NCBI RefSeq assembly: GCF_964253025.1
Contig: NZ_CAXUQC020000001.1
Location: 1,302,001 to 1,366,000, forward strand
Length of the DNA: 64,000 nt
Direction: 5' to 3'
Origin: Rhizobacter sp964253025
GTDB taxonomy: Bacteria > Pseudomonadota > Gammaproteobacteria > Burkholderiales > Burkholderiaceae_C
The notes beneath the pieces are model-generated. The model had not been told where the DNA came from and searched no databases. It saw only the letters and a program-made list of their open reading frames with translations. A program made the position numbers and the translations under genes. Below are positions 57,730 to 64,000 of the stretch, piece by piece (positions within the stretch are counted from its first letter, which is position 1; each line of letters starts with the position of its first letter).

Positions 57730-58716
57730 ATGAGCCGAAACATCGCGGAGCGGCGTGACCGCATCGCCGTCGTCGCATTCGACGGCATCACTCCCTTCCA
57801 CCTGTCCGTCCCCTGCATCGTCTTCGGTGAGGACCGGACGGCCGCGGGCGAACCCCATTTCCACCTGACGGTGTGCGCCGTTCAGGCGGGCATGCTGCAG
57901 ACCAATGCCGGCTTCGCCATCACGGTGACCCACGGCCTGGGTGTCCTGCGCCATGCCGATGTGGTGGTGGTGCCTTCGTGGTGCGATGACCTCCGCCCGG
58001 CGCCACCGGCGCTGCTGCGCGCACTGCAGGCCGCGCATCGGCGCGGTGCCGTGATCGTGGGCCTCTGCCTCGGGGCCTTCGTGCTGGCCGAGGCCGGACT
58101 CCTCGATGGCCGGCCTGCCACCACGCACTGGAAGCTGGCGCCTGAGTTCGCACGCCGGTACCCGCGCGTGGCATTGCAGGCCGAGGTTCTCTATGTGGAG
58201 GACGGGCTCATCCTCACCTCCGCGGGGACGGCCGCCGGCATCGATTGCTGCCTGCACCTGCTGCGCGTGCGATGTGGCGCGGAGGCGGCGAATCGCGCTG
58301 CAAGACGGATGGTCGTCGCGCCGCACCGTCAGGGCGGGCAGGCGCAGTACATCGAGCAGCCGGTGCCCACCGCGGCCGACGGAGATCGCCTGGCGCCGCT
58401 GCTCCAATGGATGGGCGAGCGGCTGGACACGGCCCATGTGCTGGACGACCTCGCGGGGCGAGCCTTGATGACCCGGCGCACGTTCACCCGGCGTTTCCGG
58501 GAAGTCACCGGCACCACGGTCGGGCAGTGGCTGCAGAACCAGCGACTGGCCCTGGCGCAGCGCCTGCTCGAGGCCACGGACCAACCCGTGGAGCAGGTGG
58601 CGACGCTCGCCGGCTTCGGGAGCGCGGTGTCGCTGCGCAAGCACTTCGTCGCCGCGTTCAAGGTCTCGCCCACCATGTACCGCCGGCAGTTCAGCCGCAG
58701 CACGGCCGGCGCCTGA
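57730..58716 (+). CDS. GlxA-family transcriptional regulator (DJ-1/PfpI domain plus AraC HTH)
   Basis: A 328-residue regulator. The N-terminal DJ-1/PfpI-like domain (about 10-190) has VVAFDGITPFHLSVPCIVFG and GAVIVGLCLGAFVLAEAGLL, whose Cys in GLCLGAF sits at the nucleophile elbow. The C-terminal AraC domain (about 225-320) has MTRRTFTRRFREVTGTTVGQ and QVATLAGFGSAVSLRKHFVA. GlxA-type regulators control amino-acid or catabolic genes. It faces the isochorismatase-like gene and probably regulates it. ATG 57730 lies close to the divergent gene's start. Confidence 0.9.
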   Translation: MSRNIAERRDRIAVVAFDGITPFHLSVPCIVFGEDRTAAGEPHFHLTVCAVQAGMLQTNAGFAITVTHGLGVLRHADVVVVPSWCDDLRPAPPALLRALQAAHRRGAVIVGLCLGAFVLAEAGLLDGRPATTHWKLAPEFARRYPRVALQAEVLYVEDGLILTSAGTAAGIDCCLHLLRVRCGAEAANRAARRMVVAPHRQGGQAQYIEQPVPTAADGDRLAPLLQWMGERLDTAHVLDDLAGRALMTRRTFTRRFREVTGTTVGQWLQNQRLALAQRLLEATDQPVEQVATLAGFGSAVSLRKHFVAAFKVSPTMYRRQFSRSTAGA

Positions 58717-59359
58717 GCTGCGAGGCGAGGGCCCGCGGTTCGGAGTCGCTACTTCCCTGCGTCGCGCAAGCAGTCGTCCGGATGGATGCTCAGATGCTGG
58801 CGCGGCACTCCTGCGGCTTCACCGCGCATCCAGTTCCTGCGAGATCGCCGCCACGAGCGTGCGGGCCAAGGTGTGACGCCCGACCCGCCAGCAACTGCTC
58901 GAGCACCGGCGCGGTGAGCTGAAGGGTCGGGCCTGCTTGCGGACCTGCGAGCGCCACGCCTGACAACGCTGCACGGTCGCTCCATTGGGCGATCGACTGG
59001 CGCACGGCCAGTGCGAGGTCGACGGGTTCGACGATCCATCGGCCTTCGCCCCGTGGCTCGCTCCATGATGGCGCTCGCGGGCGCAGCGGACCGGCCGTGA
59101 AGGGTTCGCTTGTTCGTGGCGGCCGGGCCGGCCGGTCCGTCGCTCTGCGGCGGGCGCGCGACGGATGCGCCCGGAAATCGATGGACGAGACGGAGCGAGG
59201 CCGCCAGGCTGGGTCAACGCGATACGGAACTGGCCGGAGTGCATTGATCTGCATCACCGGAGGTCACCTGGCTTGCCGCTAGAGTCAGGCGGCGCGACGG
59301 CAAAGGGCGTCGTTCGCCACCCCGACCCCCCGGACTTTGGAGCTTGCCTGACCGTGTCC
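58717..59359. other. Gene-poor stretch before phaC with a possible kinase remnant
   Basis: About 640 bases without an intact gene I can support. On the minus strand a histidine-kinase-like fragment (entered separately) is visible. The final 80 bases hold a GGAG (59338-59341) that may serve phaC. Confidence 0.5.
58819..59257 (-). pseudogene. Possible histidine-kinase fragment
   Basis: In one frame (59257 to 58790) the product contains EPVDLALAVRQSIAQWSDRA then ALSGVALAGPQAGPTLQLTA and PVLEQLLAG, which resembles the region joining the dimerisation and ATPase domains of sensor kinases (VDLxxxVxxxxxxxxxxAxxxGVxL then an N-box approach). It then runs into a different frame (RVGRHTLARTLVAAISQELD). 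No phosphoacceptor or G boxes are seen. I treat it as a decayed fragment at low confidence. It could be chance. Confidence 0.25.
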
Positions 59360-61126
59360 ATGAGCGCTTCCCCGAACACCTCGGTCCCCGTTCCAACCGG
59401 CAGCGACGCCGCAGCGTCCGCACTGGACGCGCAGGTGCGCGCGGCCATCGCCCGCTTCACCGGGTCGCTGTCACCGGCGGCCGGATTGCTGGCCGGGACC
59501 GATTGGGCGGTTCACCTGGCGGTTTCTCCCGGAAAGCAGATGGCGCTCGCCCGCCTCGCCCTGCATCAGGCTGAGGCGCTGTCCATCTACCTGCGCTCGT
59601 GTCTATCGGTCAGCCCCGGCAACGCCCCGTGCGCCTGCGCCGATCCGCCGGCTCGGGATCGCCGGTTCGACGCACCGGAGTGGCAGCGTTGGCCCTTCAA
59701 CCTGTGGCACCAGTCCTTTCTTCTGACGCAGCAATGGTGGGACGCCGCCACGCATGGTGTCTCTGGCGTGGAGCGGCACCACGAGAACGTGGTGGCCTTC
59801 GCCGCGCGCCAGTGGCTGGACCTCTTTTCTCCCGGCAACCAGCTCGCCGCCAACCCGGTGGTCCTGGACCGCACGGTGAAGGAGGGTGGGGCCAATCTGG
59901 CGCGAGGCCTCCTCAATTTCGTCGACGATGTGGAGCGGCTGTCCAGCGACGCCCCGGTGTCCGGCACCGAGAACTACATCGTCGGGCGGGACGTCGCCGT
60001 CACACCGGGAGAGGTGGTCCTTCGCAACCGGCTGATCGAGTTGATCCAGTACCGCCCGAGCACGCCCACGGTGCTCGCCGAACCGGTGCTCATCGTGCCG
60101 GCGTGGATCATGAAGTACTACATCCTCGACTTGTCGCAGACGAATTCGTTGATCAAGTACCTGGTCGATCACGGGCACACCGTCTTCTGCATCTCGTGGA
60201 AGAACCCGGGCCCGCCCGAGCGCGATCTGCAGATGGATGACTACCTCCAACTCGGATTCCATGCCGCGCTGGACGCCGTGGCCGCGATCGTGCCGGGGCG
60301 CAAGGTGCACGCCACGGGCTACTGCCTCGGTGGAACCTTGCTGGCCATGGCGGCTGCCGCCATGGGCCGTGACGGCGACGACCGCCTGGCCAGCGTGACG
60401 CTGTTCGCTGCGCAGACCGACTTCAGCGAGCCCGGCGAGCTGGGACTCTTCATCGACGAGAGCCAGCTCAGCATGCTGGAGGCGCAGATGGAGGAGACCG
60501 GCTACCTCAAGGCCAGCCAGATGGCGGGGGCCTTCCAGATGCTGCGTTCCTACGATCTGCTCTGGTCCAGGCTCGTCAACGAGTACCTGCTGGGCGACCG
60601 CGCGCCACTCAGTGACCTGATGGCCTGGAACGCCGACACCACCCGCATGCCCGCCCGGATGCACTCCCAGTACCTGCGACAGTTGTTCCTGCAGGACGAT
60701 CTGAGCGAGAGCCGGCATGCGGTCGGCGGCAAGCCGGTGTCGCTCTCCACCCTGGGCGTGCCCGTCTTCATGGTCGGTACCGTGACAGACCACGTGGCAC
60801 CGTGGCGATCCACCTACAAGCTGCACTACCTGACGGGCGCCGAGATCACGTTCGTCCTGACGAGCGGCGGACACAACGCCGGCATCGTCAGCCCGCCTGG
60901 CAATCCCCGTCGCCACTACCAGCTGCTGAAGCGTGAAGCGGGCGCGGCCTACCGATCGCCGGAGGCCTGGCTGGCGGAGGCGCCGGATCACCAGGGGTCG
61001 TGGTGGCCGGCCTGGCAGGTCTGGTTGGCCGAGCGGTCCACGGCCCAGGCCAAGCCGCCCCGCATGGGCGCTCGCGGCGCTCCTTCGCTTGGCTCGGCGC
61101 CAGGCACATACGTGCTGGAGAAGTGA
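59360..61126 (+). CDS. phaC: Class I poly(3-hydroxyalkanoate) synthase
   Basis: A 588-residue enzyme that polymerises 3-hydroxyacyl-CoA into storage granules. The lipase-like box is GYCLGG with nucleophile Cys322, with catalytic Asp477 (VTDHVAPW) and His505 (SGGHNAG). Other family marks are NPVVLDRTVKEGGANLARGL, the WIMKYYILDLSQTNSLIKYL stretch and ISWKNPGPPERDLQMDDYL. The start is ATG 59360, and a GTG six bases upstream is an alternative, with GGAG 18 bases before the ATG. No phaA or phaB follows. A phasin-like gene starts three bases after the stop. Confidence 0.95.
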   Translation: MSASPNTSVPVPTGSDAAASALDAQVRAAIARFTGSLSPAAGLLAGTDWAVHLAVSPGKQMALARLALHQAEALSIYLRSCLSVSPGNAPCACADPPARDRRFDAPEWQRWPFNLWHQSFLLTQQWWDAATHGVSGVERHHENVVAFAARQWLDLFSPGNQLAANPVVLDRTVKEGGANLARGLLNFVDDVERLSSDAPVSGTENYIVGRDVAVTPGEVVLRNRLIELIQYRPSTPTVLAEPVLIVPAWIMKYYILDLSQTNSLIKYLVDHGHTVFCISWKNPGPPERDLQMDDYLQLGFHAALDAVAAIVPGRKVHATGYCLGGTLLAMAAAAMGRDGDDRLASVTLFAAQTDFSEPGELGLFIDESQLSMLEAQMEETGYLKASQMAGAFQMLRSYDLLWSRLVNEYLLGDRAPLSDLMAWNADTTRMPARMHSQYLRQLFLQDDLSESRHAVGGKPVSLSTLGVPVFMVGTVTDHVAPWRSTYKLHYLTGAEITFVLTSGGHNAGIVSPPGNPRRHYQLLKREAGAAYRSPEAWLAEAPDHQGSWWPAWQVWLAERSTAQAKPPRMGARGAPSLGSAPGTYVLEK

Positions 61127-61128
61127 TC

Positions 61129-61608
61129 ATGGACAGTCACGACCACCATGCCTTGGCGCTCACCAAGGCCAACCTCGGCTTCGGCCTCAGGACCGCGGAA
61201 TTGCTGGAGGAGGCGCGACGCCGCTGGCTGGCCACCTGCGGCCAGCTCCTGGACCAGGACATCGACGAAACGGCGGCCGAACTCGCCCAGTTGCGCGACG
61301 CCGCCGACTGGCGGTCCCTGGCGGACCTGCCCGCACGCGCCGGTTGGCGGCTGCTCAACCGTGAGGTCGCCGCCTGGCAGGCCGCGGCCCGGGCGGCCAT
61401 CTCGAACCAGACCGCGCTGCTCGCGGGCGGCCAGCAGGCGCTGGCGCAGTGGCAGCGGGAGTCGGCCGCTGCGTTCACCACTGCGCGCAACGCCATGCCG
61501 GTGCAAGCAGGATTTCGGGAGCTGCTGTCGGCATGGGCGCAGGTGCCCGTCGCCGCCTGGGTCGAGCCCCATGCGCCGCCGGAGCAACGGAGTGCTTCAC
61601 CCAGGTAG
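61129..61608 (+). CDS. Phasin-like protein
   Basis: A 159-residue all-helical protein, ATG 61129, beginning two bases after the phaC stop. It has the amphipathic Ala/Gln/Trp-rich pattern of small granule-coat proteins: LTKANLGFGLRTAELLEEAR, WRLLNREVAAWQAAARAAIS and a C-terminal LSAWAQVPVAAW. It has no signal peptide. The direct linkage with phaC supports a granule-associated function, but sequence similarity to the classical PhaP group is limited. Confidence 0.65.
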   Translation: MDSHDHHALALTKANLGFGLRTAELLEEARRRWLATCGQLLDQDIDETAAELAQLRDAADWRSLADLPARAGWRLLNREVAAWQAAARAAISNQTALLAGGQQALAQWQRESAAAFTTARNAMPVQAGFRELLSAWAQVPVAAWVEPHAPPEQRSASPR

Positions 61609-61705
61609 GGCTCGGGGCACGAGGCTCCAAGAAAGCAGACAAGGACGCTCGCCGCAGGCGGGCGGGGAAAAAGGGTGGCCCGCGTGCGGGCCACCAAGGC
61701 CAAGG

Positions 61706-62476
61706 TCATGGCACTGCTCGGACGTGAAGGTCATGAGGCGAGGGGGACGCCGCGATGCGAAGCGCGCGTCCGCCATCGAAGCCCGGGCCGTTGCCGCAGC
61801 CGTCATCGATCTCGATCCCGGCAGGGGCTTCGCCCCGGAGGCGGCGGGCCATGCTGGTGTATTCCCCTCGAATGGTCCCGCTGACCGCACGCACGGCCTT
61901 GCGGAGTGCTGCTTCGTGCGTGCGACGTGCGCGCGTGTCGATGAGGCCGAACAGCCAGGCTCGTTCCAGGGCGGAGAAGGCGCGATCGGCCGACGTCAGC
62001 ATGTCCATGTAGAGGCGGGCGCGCGGATTGGTGATCGGAGCATGCACCGCGACGGGGTCGATGTAGTGGATGGGAATGTCGCTCATGCCGTCGCGGGCGA
62101 GCAGCATTTCGGTGCGGCGGGTCAGGTCAGCCAACAGGGCTTGCGTGTCGTGCAGGCAACGGGTCACGGACTGCTCGGCCCGGTCGACGACATCGGGCGC
62201 CACGCCTCGGAAGTTGCGCGCCCGGTCCAGGCCGTTGAGCAGCTGGCTCAGGTGCAGGAAGTCGCGGCGGTAGCACTGGCGCACGTGTCGGGTTCGGAGT
62301 TCGTAGCGCAGCGTCACGATGCCACCTGAAAACCCGGGCCCGAAGCCTCTCGCGTCGGGCCACGGCGAGGGGTCGGTGTCGAGCATCTCGATCGGTTGGG
62401 TGGTTGATGCCGGTGTGTCGGATTCAGCCGGGTTCGCCGTGTTGAAGGGCCGGGAGTGAAGGAAGGAAGAAGGCAC
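61706..62476 (-). CDS. AcaB/PFL_4669-like protein of unknown function (conjugative-element type)
   Basis: A 256-residue protein. The start is GTG 62476 after AGGAG. After about 45 disordered residues, it has GIVTLRYELRTRHVRQCYRR, then HAPITNPRARLYMDMLTSAD and RAFSALERAWLFGLIDTRAR. This arrangement resembles DUF1845/AcaB and the integrating-conjugative-element PFL_4669 family, but the resemblance is by eye and weak. Such proteins belong to conjugative elements. No other conjugation gene lies near it. It is divergent from a sensor kinase gene (110-base gap). Confidence 0.4.
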   Translation of the reverse strand: MPSSFLHSRPFNTANPAESDTPASTTQPIEMLDTDPSPWPDARGFGPGFSGGIVTLRYELRTRHVRQCYRRDFLHLSQLLNGLDRARNFRGVAPDVVDRAEQSVTRCLHDTQALLADLTRRTEMLLARDGMSDIPIHYIDPVAVHAPITNPRARLYMDMLTSADRAFSALERAWLFGLIDTRARRTHEAALRKAVRAVSGTIRGEYTSMARRLRGEAPAGIEIDDGCGNGPGFDGGRALRIAASPSPHDLHVRAVP

Positions 62477-62585
62477 GTCAATCTCCTGGTGAGGTGCTCA
62501 CGATAGCGATCGCCGCACGGCGACGGCCTTCGAATCGGGCCTGGAATCAAGGCCGCTCATGCGGGCGCTGCAGCAGAATGGCGCC

Positions 62586-64000
62586 ATGCAAACCATGTCC
62601 TGGTCCCGGTGCCGTGCGGCGATGCGCGAATGGCAGGTGGGCCTCACCCTGCTGGCGGGCGGCGTCGCACTGCTCGTGTCGCTGTCGATGTCCCAATATC
62701 TCAACCGTGACCTGCTCGCGGAGTTCGGTGCGGCCTCCCGGCTGCTCGACCGCCAGCAGAGCATCGCGGCCGGGCACGAGTCGGCGCTGGATGGGCTGTT
62801 GGCCTTGTCTCGCAGCGTGGCGGCCGAGGGCAACAGTCCGGATGACGTGAATCGTGCTGCCCGTGAACTGCAGAGCTTCTCGCACCGGCTGGGCGTGATG
62901 GCCGAGCGCCTCGGGACCGTTCCCGGTTTCGCCACGCGCAGCTCGGTTCAGGAAGCGATCCAGACCCTGCAGGCGTATGTCGCTTCCACGAACACGGCAT
63001 TGGCCGCACCGGGAGACGGCCGCGTGGTCCTCCAGGGCCTTCGGCCCTCCACCCTGGACGCGATGGACGCACTCCTCACGCTCGGTCGCGAGTTGCGAAC
63101 CCATGACGTTGCCGAGCGCATGGGGCAGCAACGCTCCATGGCCACCCTTCGCACGCGGACCCTGGCGCTGACGTATCTGATGTGCCTCATGTTTTCCGTG
63201 ACGGTGGCGATGGCCACCCACTGGGTGCTGCTCGCGCGGCGCGAGGCCCGCATGCGTCGCGAAGTCGATGCGGCGCGCCGTGATGCCGAGGCCGCCACGG
63301 AGCGCGCCGAAGCCGCGGCGCGCGACAAGAGCAAGTTCCTCGGCATGCTCAGCCATGAACTGCTCACGCCGCTGCAGTCGATCATCAGCAGCATGGACAT
63401 CATCGAGTCGCGCGGGCAGGTCGACGCCGGCGAGCCGATCTTCCTGCGCCTTCGCGAAGGCACCCGCGCCCTTCGGGCCCGCATGAGTGATCTCGTCGAC
63501 TTCGCCAAGATGTCCGCCGGCCGGCTGGCCGTCAGCCCGCGAAAGTTCCGGCTCGACCGTCTCGTGGAGGACGTCATCGCGGACCATGAAGAGGCAGTGG
63601 TCCGCAAGGACCTGGATGTTCACTGGGAACCCGGCGCAGGTCTCGCGCAATTCGTCGTGACCGACCCTCGTCGGGTGCGCCAGATCCTCGACAACCTGGT
63701 GTCCAACGCCATCAAGTACACCCAGCGAGGCGGCCTGACGGTCCATGCCGAAGTGGACGCGGAGCGCGGCGAATTGCGATTCGAGGTGCGGGACACCGGC
63801 GTCGGCATTGCGCCCGAGGCACTGGCGCACGTCTTCGATCCCTTCTATCGCGTGGCCTCGAGCACCGAGCTCGCCGAAGGCAGCGGGCTCGGGCTCGCCG
63901 TGGTGCGCAGCCTCGTCGATCTGCTCGATGGTCGCATCGAGGTCGAATCGGTCCCGGGCGAGGGCACGCGGTTCGCGGTGTGGCTCCCGGCGGGCCAAAC
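62586..64000 (+). CDS. Sensor histidine kinase (3' end outside window)
   Basis: The open frame runs from ATG 62586 beyond the window end, with 471 codons present. Residues 18-36 (VGLTLLAGGVALLVSLSMSQ) and about 193-215 are membrane segments flanking a roughly 155-residue periplasmic sensor region of unknown ligand. A coiled linker (222-248) leads to the phosphoacceptor box FLGMLSHELLTPLQ with His257, then N box LDNLVSNAIKYTQRGG, G1 DTGVGI, F FDPFYR and G2 GSGLGLAVV. The usual Arg after the His-Glu-Leu of the H box (SHELRTPL) is Leu here. It is a hybrid candidate if the missing part carries a receiver. Confidence 0.9.
   Translation, partial: MQTMSWSRCRAAMREWQVGLTLLAGGVALLVSLSMSQYLNRDLLAEFGAASRLLDRQQSIAAGHESALDGLLALSRSVAAEGNSPDDVNRAARELQSFSHRLGVMAERLGTVPGFATRSSVQEAIQTLQAYVASTNTALAAPGDGRVVLQGLRPSTLDAMDALLTLGRELRTHDVAERMGQQRSMATLRTRTLALTYLMCLMFSVTVAMATHWVLLARREARMRREVDAARRDAEAATERAEAAARDKSKFLGMLSHELLTPLQSIISSMDIIESRGQVDAGEPIFLRLREGTRALRARMSDLVDFAKMSAGRLAVSPRKFRLDRLVEDVIADHEEAVVRKDLDVHWEPGAGLAQFVVTDPRRVRQILDNLVSNAIKYTQRGGLTVHAEVDAERGELRFEVRDTGVGIAPEALAHVFDPFYRVASSTELAEGSGLGLAVVRSLVDLLDGRIEVESVPGEGTRFAVWLPAGQ

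Overview
The window is high-GC, densely packed DNA from a Gram-negative bacterium, most probably a betaproteobacterium of the order Burkholderiales (Rubrivivax/Leptothrix/Comamonas-like). The evidence is an elongation factor P with Arg at position 32 beside its rhamnosyltransferase earP, the hupB–tRNA-Val–ppiD–tRNA-His block, LPS genes waaC and waaA, a class I PHA synthase, PEP-CTERM proteins, and a TetR–RND–pcm–rhodanese–TolC cluster. It reads as ordinary chromosome. I see no prophage, insertion sequence or CRISPR array. One gene near the right end (61706-62476) weakly resembles proteins of conjugative elements.

Layout, left half. 1-2.8 kb: the end of a flavin monooxygenase plus two periplasmic binding proteins (SsuA-like and MetQ-like), which looks like sulfur scavenging. 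2.9-5.7 kb: a P2-type cation ATPase with a possible Fnr-type box upstream. 6.4-9.3 kb: an amino-acid ABC binding lipoprotein and permease, then a porin. 9.6-12.6 kb: an alkylation-repair operon (Ada-AlkA fusion, Ogt, DMT exporter) joined by 4-base overlaps. 12.8-16.4 kb: phosphomannomutase, heptosyltransferase I and Kdo transferase. 16.4-23.9 kb: a leftward efflux operon (TetR, adaptor, RND pump, Pcm-like methyltransferase, rhodanese, TolC) with a TetR operator. 24-29.6 kb: uppP, trmB, a nitronate monooxygenase-like enzyme, tRNA-Gly(CCC), a secreted serine hydrolase and a DTW protein. 29.8-33.7 kb: a complete TRAP transporter whose large permease carries an unusual insert.

Layout, right half. 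33.7-36.6 kb: a decayed DUF882-like fragment, then two PEP-CTERM paralogues flanking a ParB-like gene and slyX. 36.7-41.3 kb: VOC protein/TetR pair, flavin-type oxidoreductase and GST facing a LysR gene, then a degenerate GGDEF protein. 41.4-49.5 kb: a secreted protein of unknown function, a PLD-family lipoprotein, pyrD, rpiA, a lysine-rich small protein, mnmC with a decayed methyltransferase half, efp and earP. 49.6-53.5 kb: uvrC, a lipoprotein, pgsA and a DMT transporter. 53.6-56.4 kb: hupB, tRNA-Val, ppiD, tRNA-His. 56.5-64 kb: a glycine-zipper protein, an isochorismatase-like hydrolase facing a GlxA/AraC regulator, a possible histidine-kinase remnant, phaC with a phasin-like gene, an AcaB/PFL_4669-like gene, and a sensor kinase cut by the window end.

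No convincing new multi-gene system is visible. The best leads are the paralogous PEP-CTERM pair, the enlarged DctM subunit, the MnmC whose MnmD half has lost its SAM motif, the GGDEF protein lacking its active site, and a DMT exporter inside an alkylation-repair operon that appears to start at CTG.
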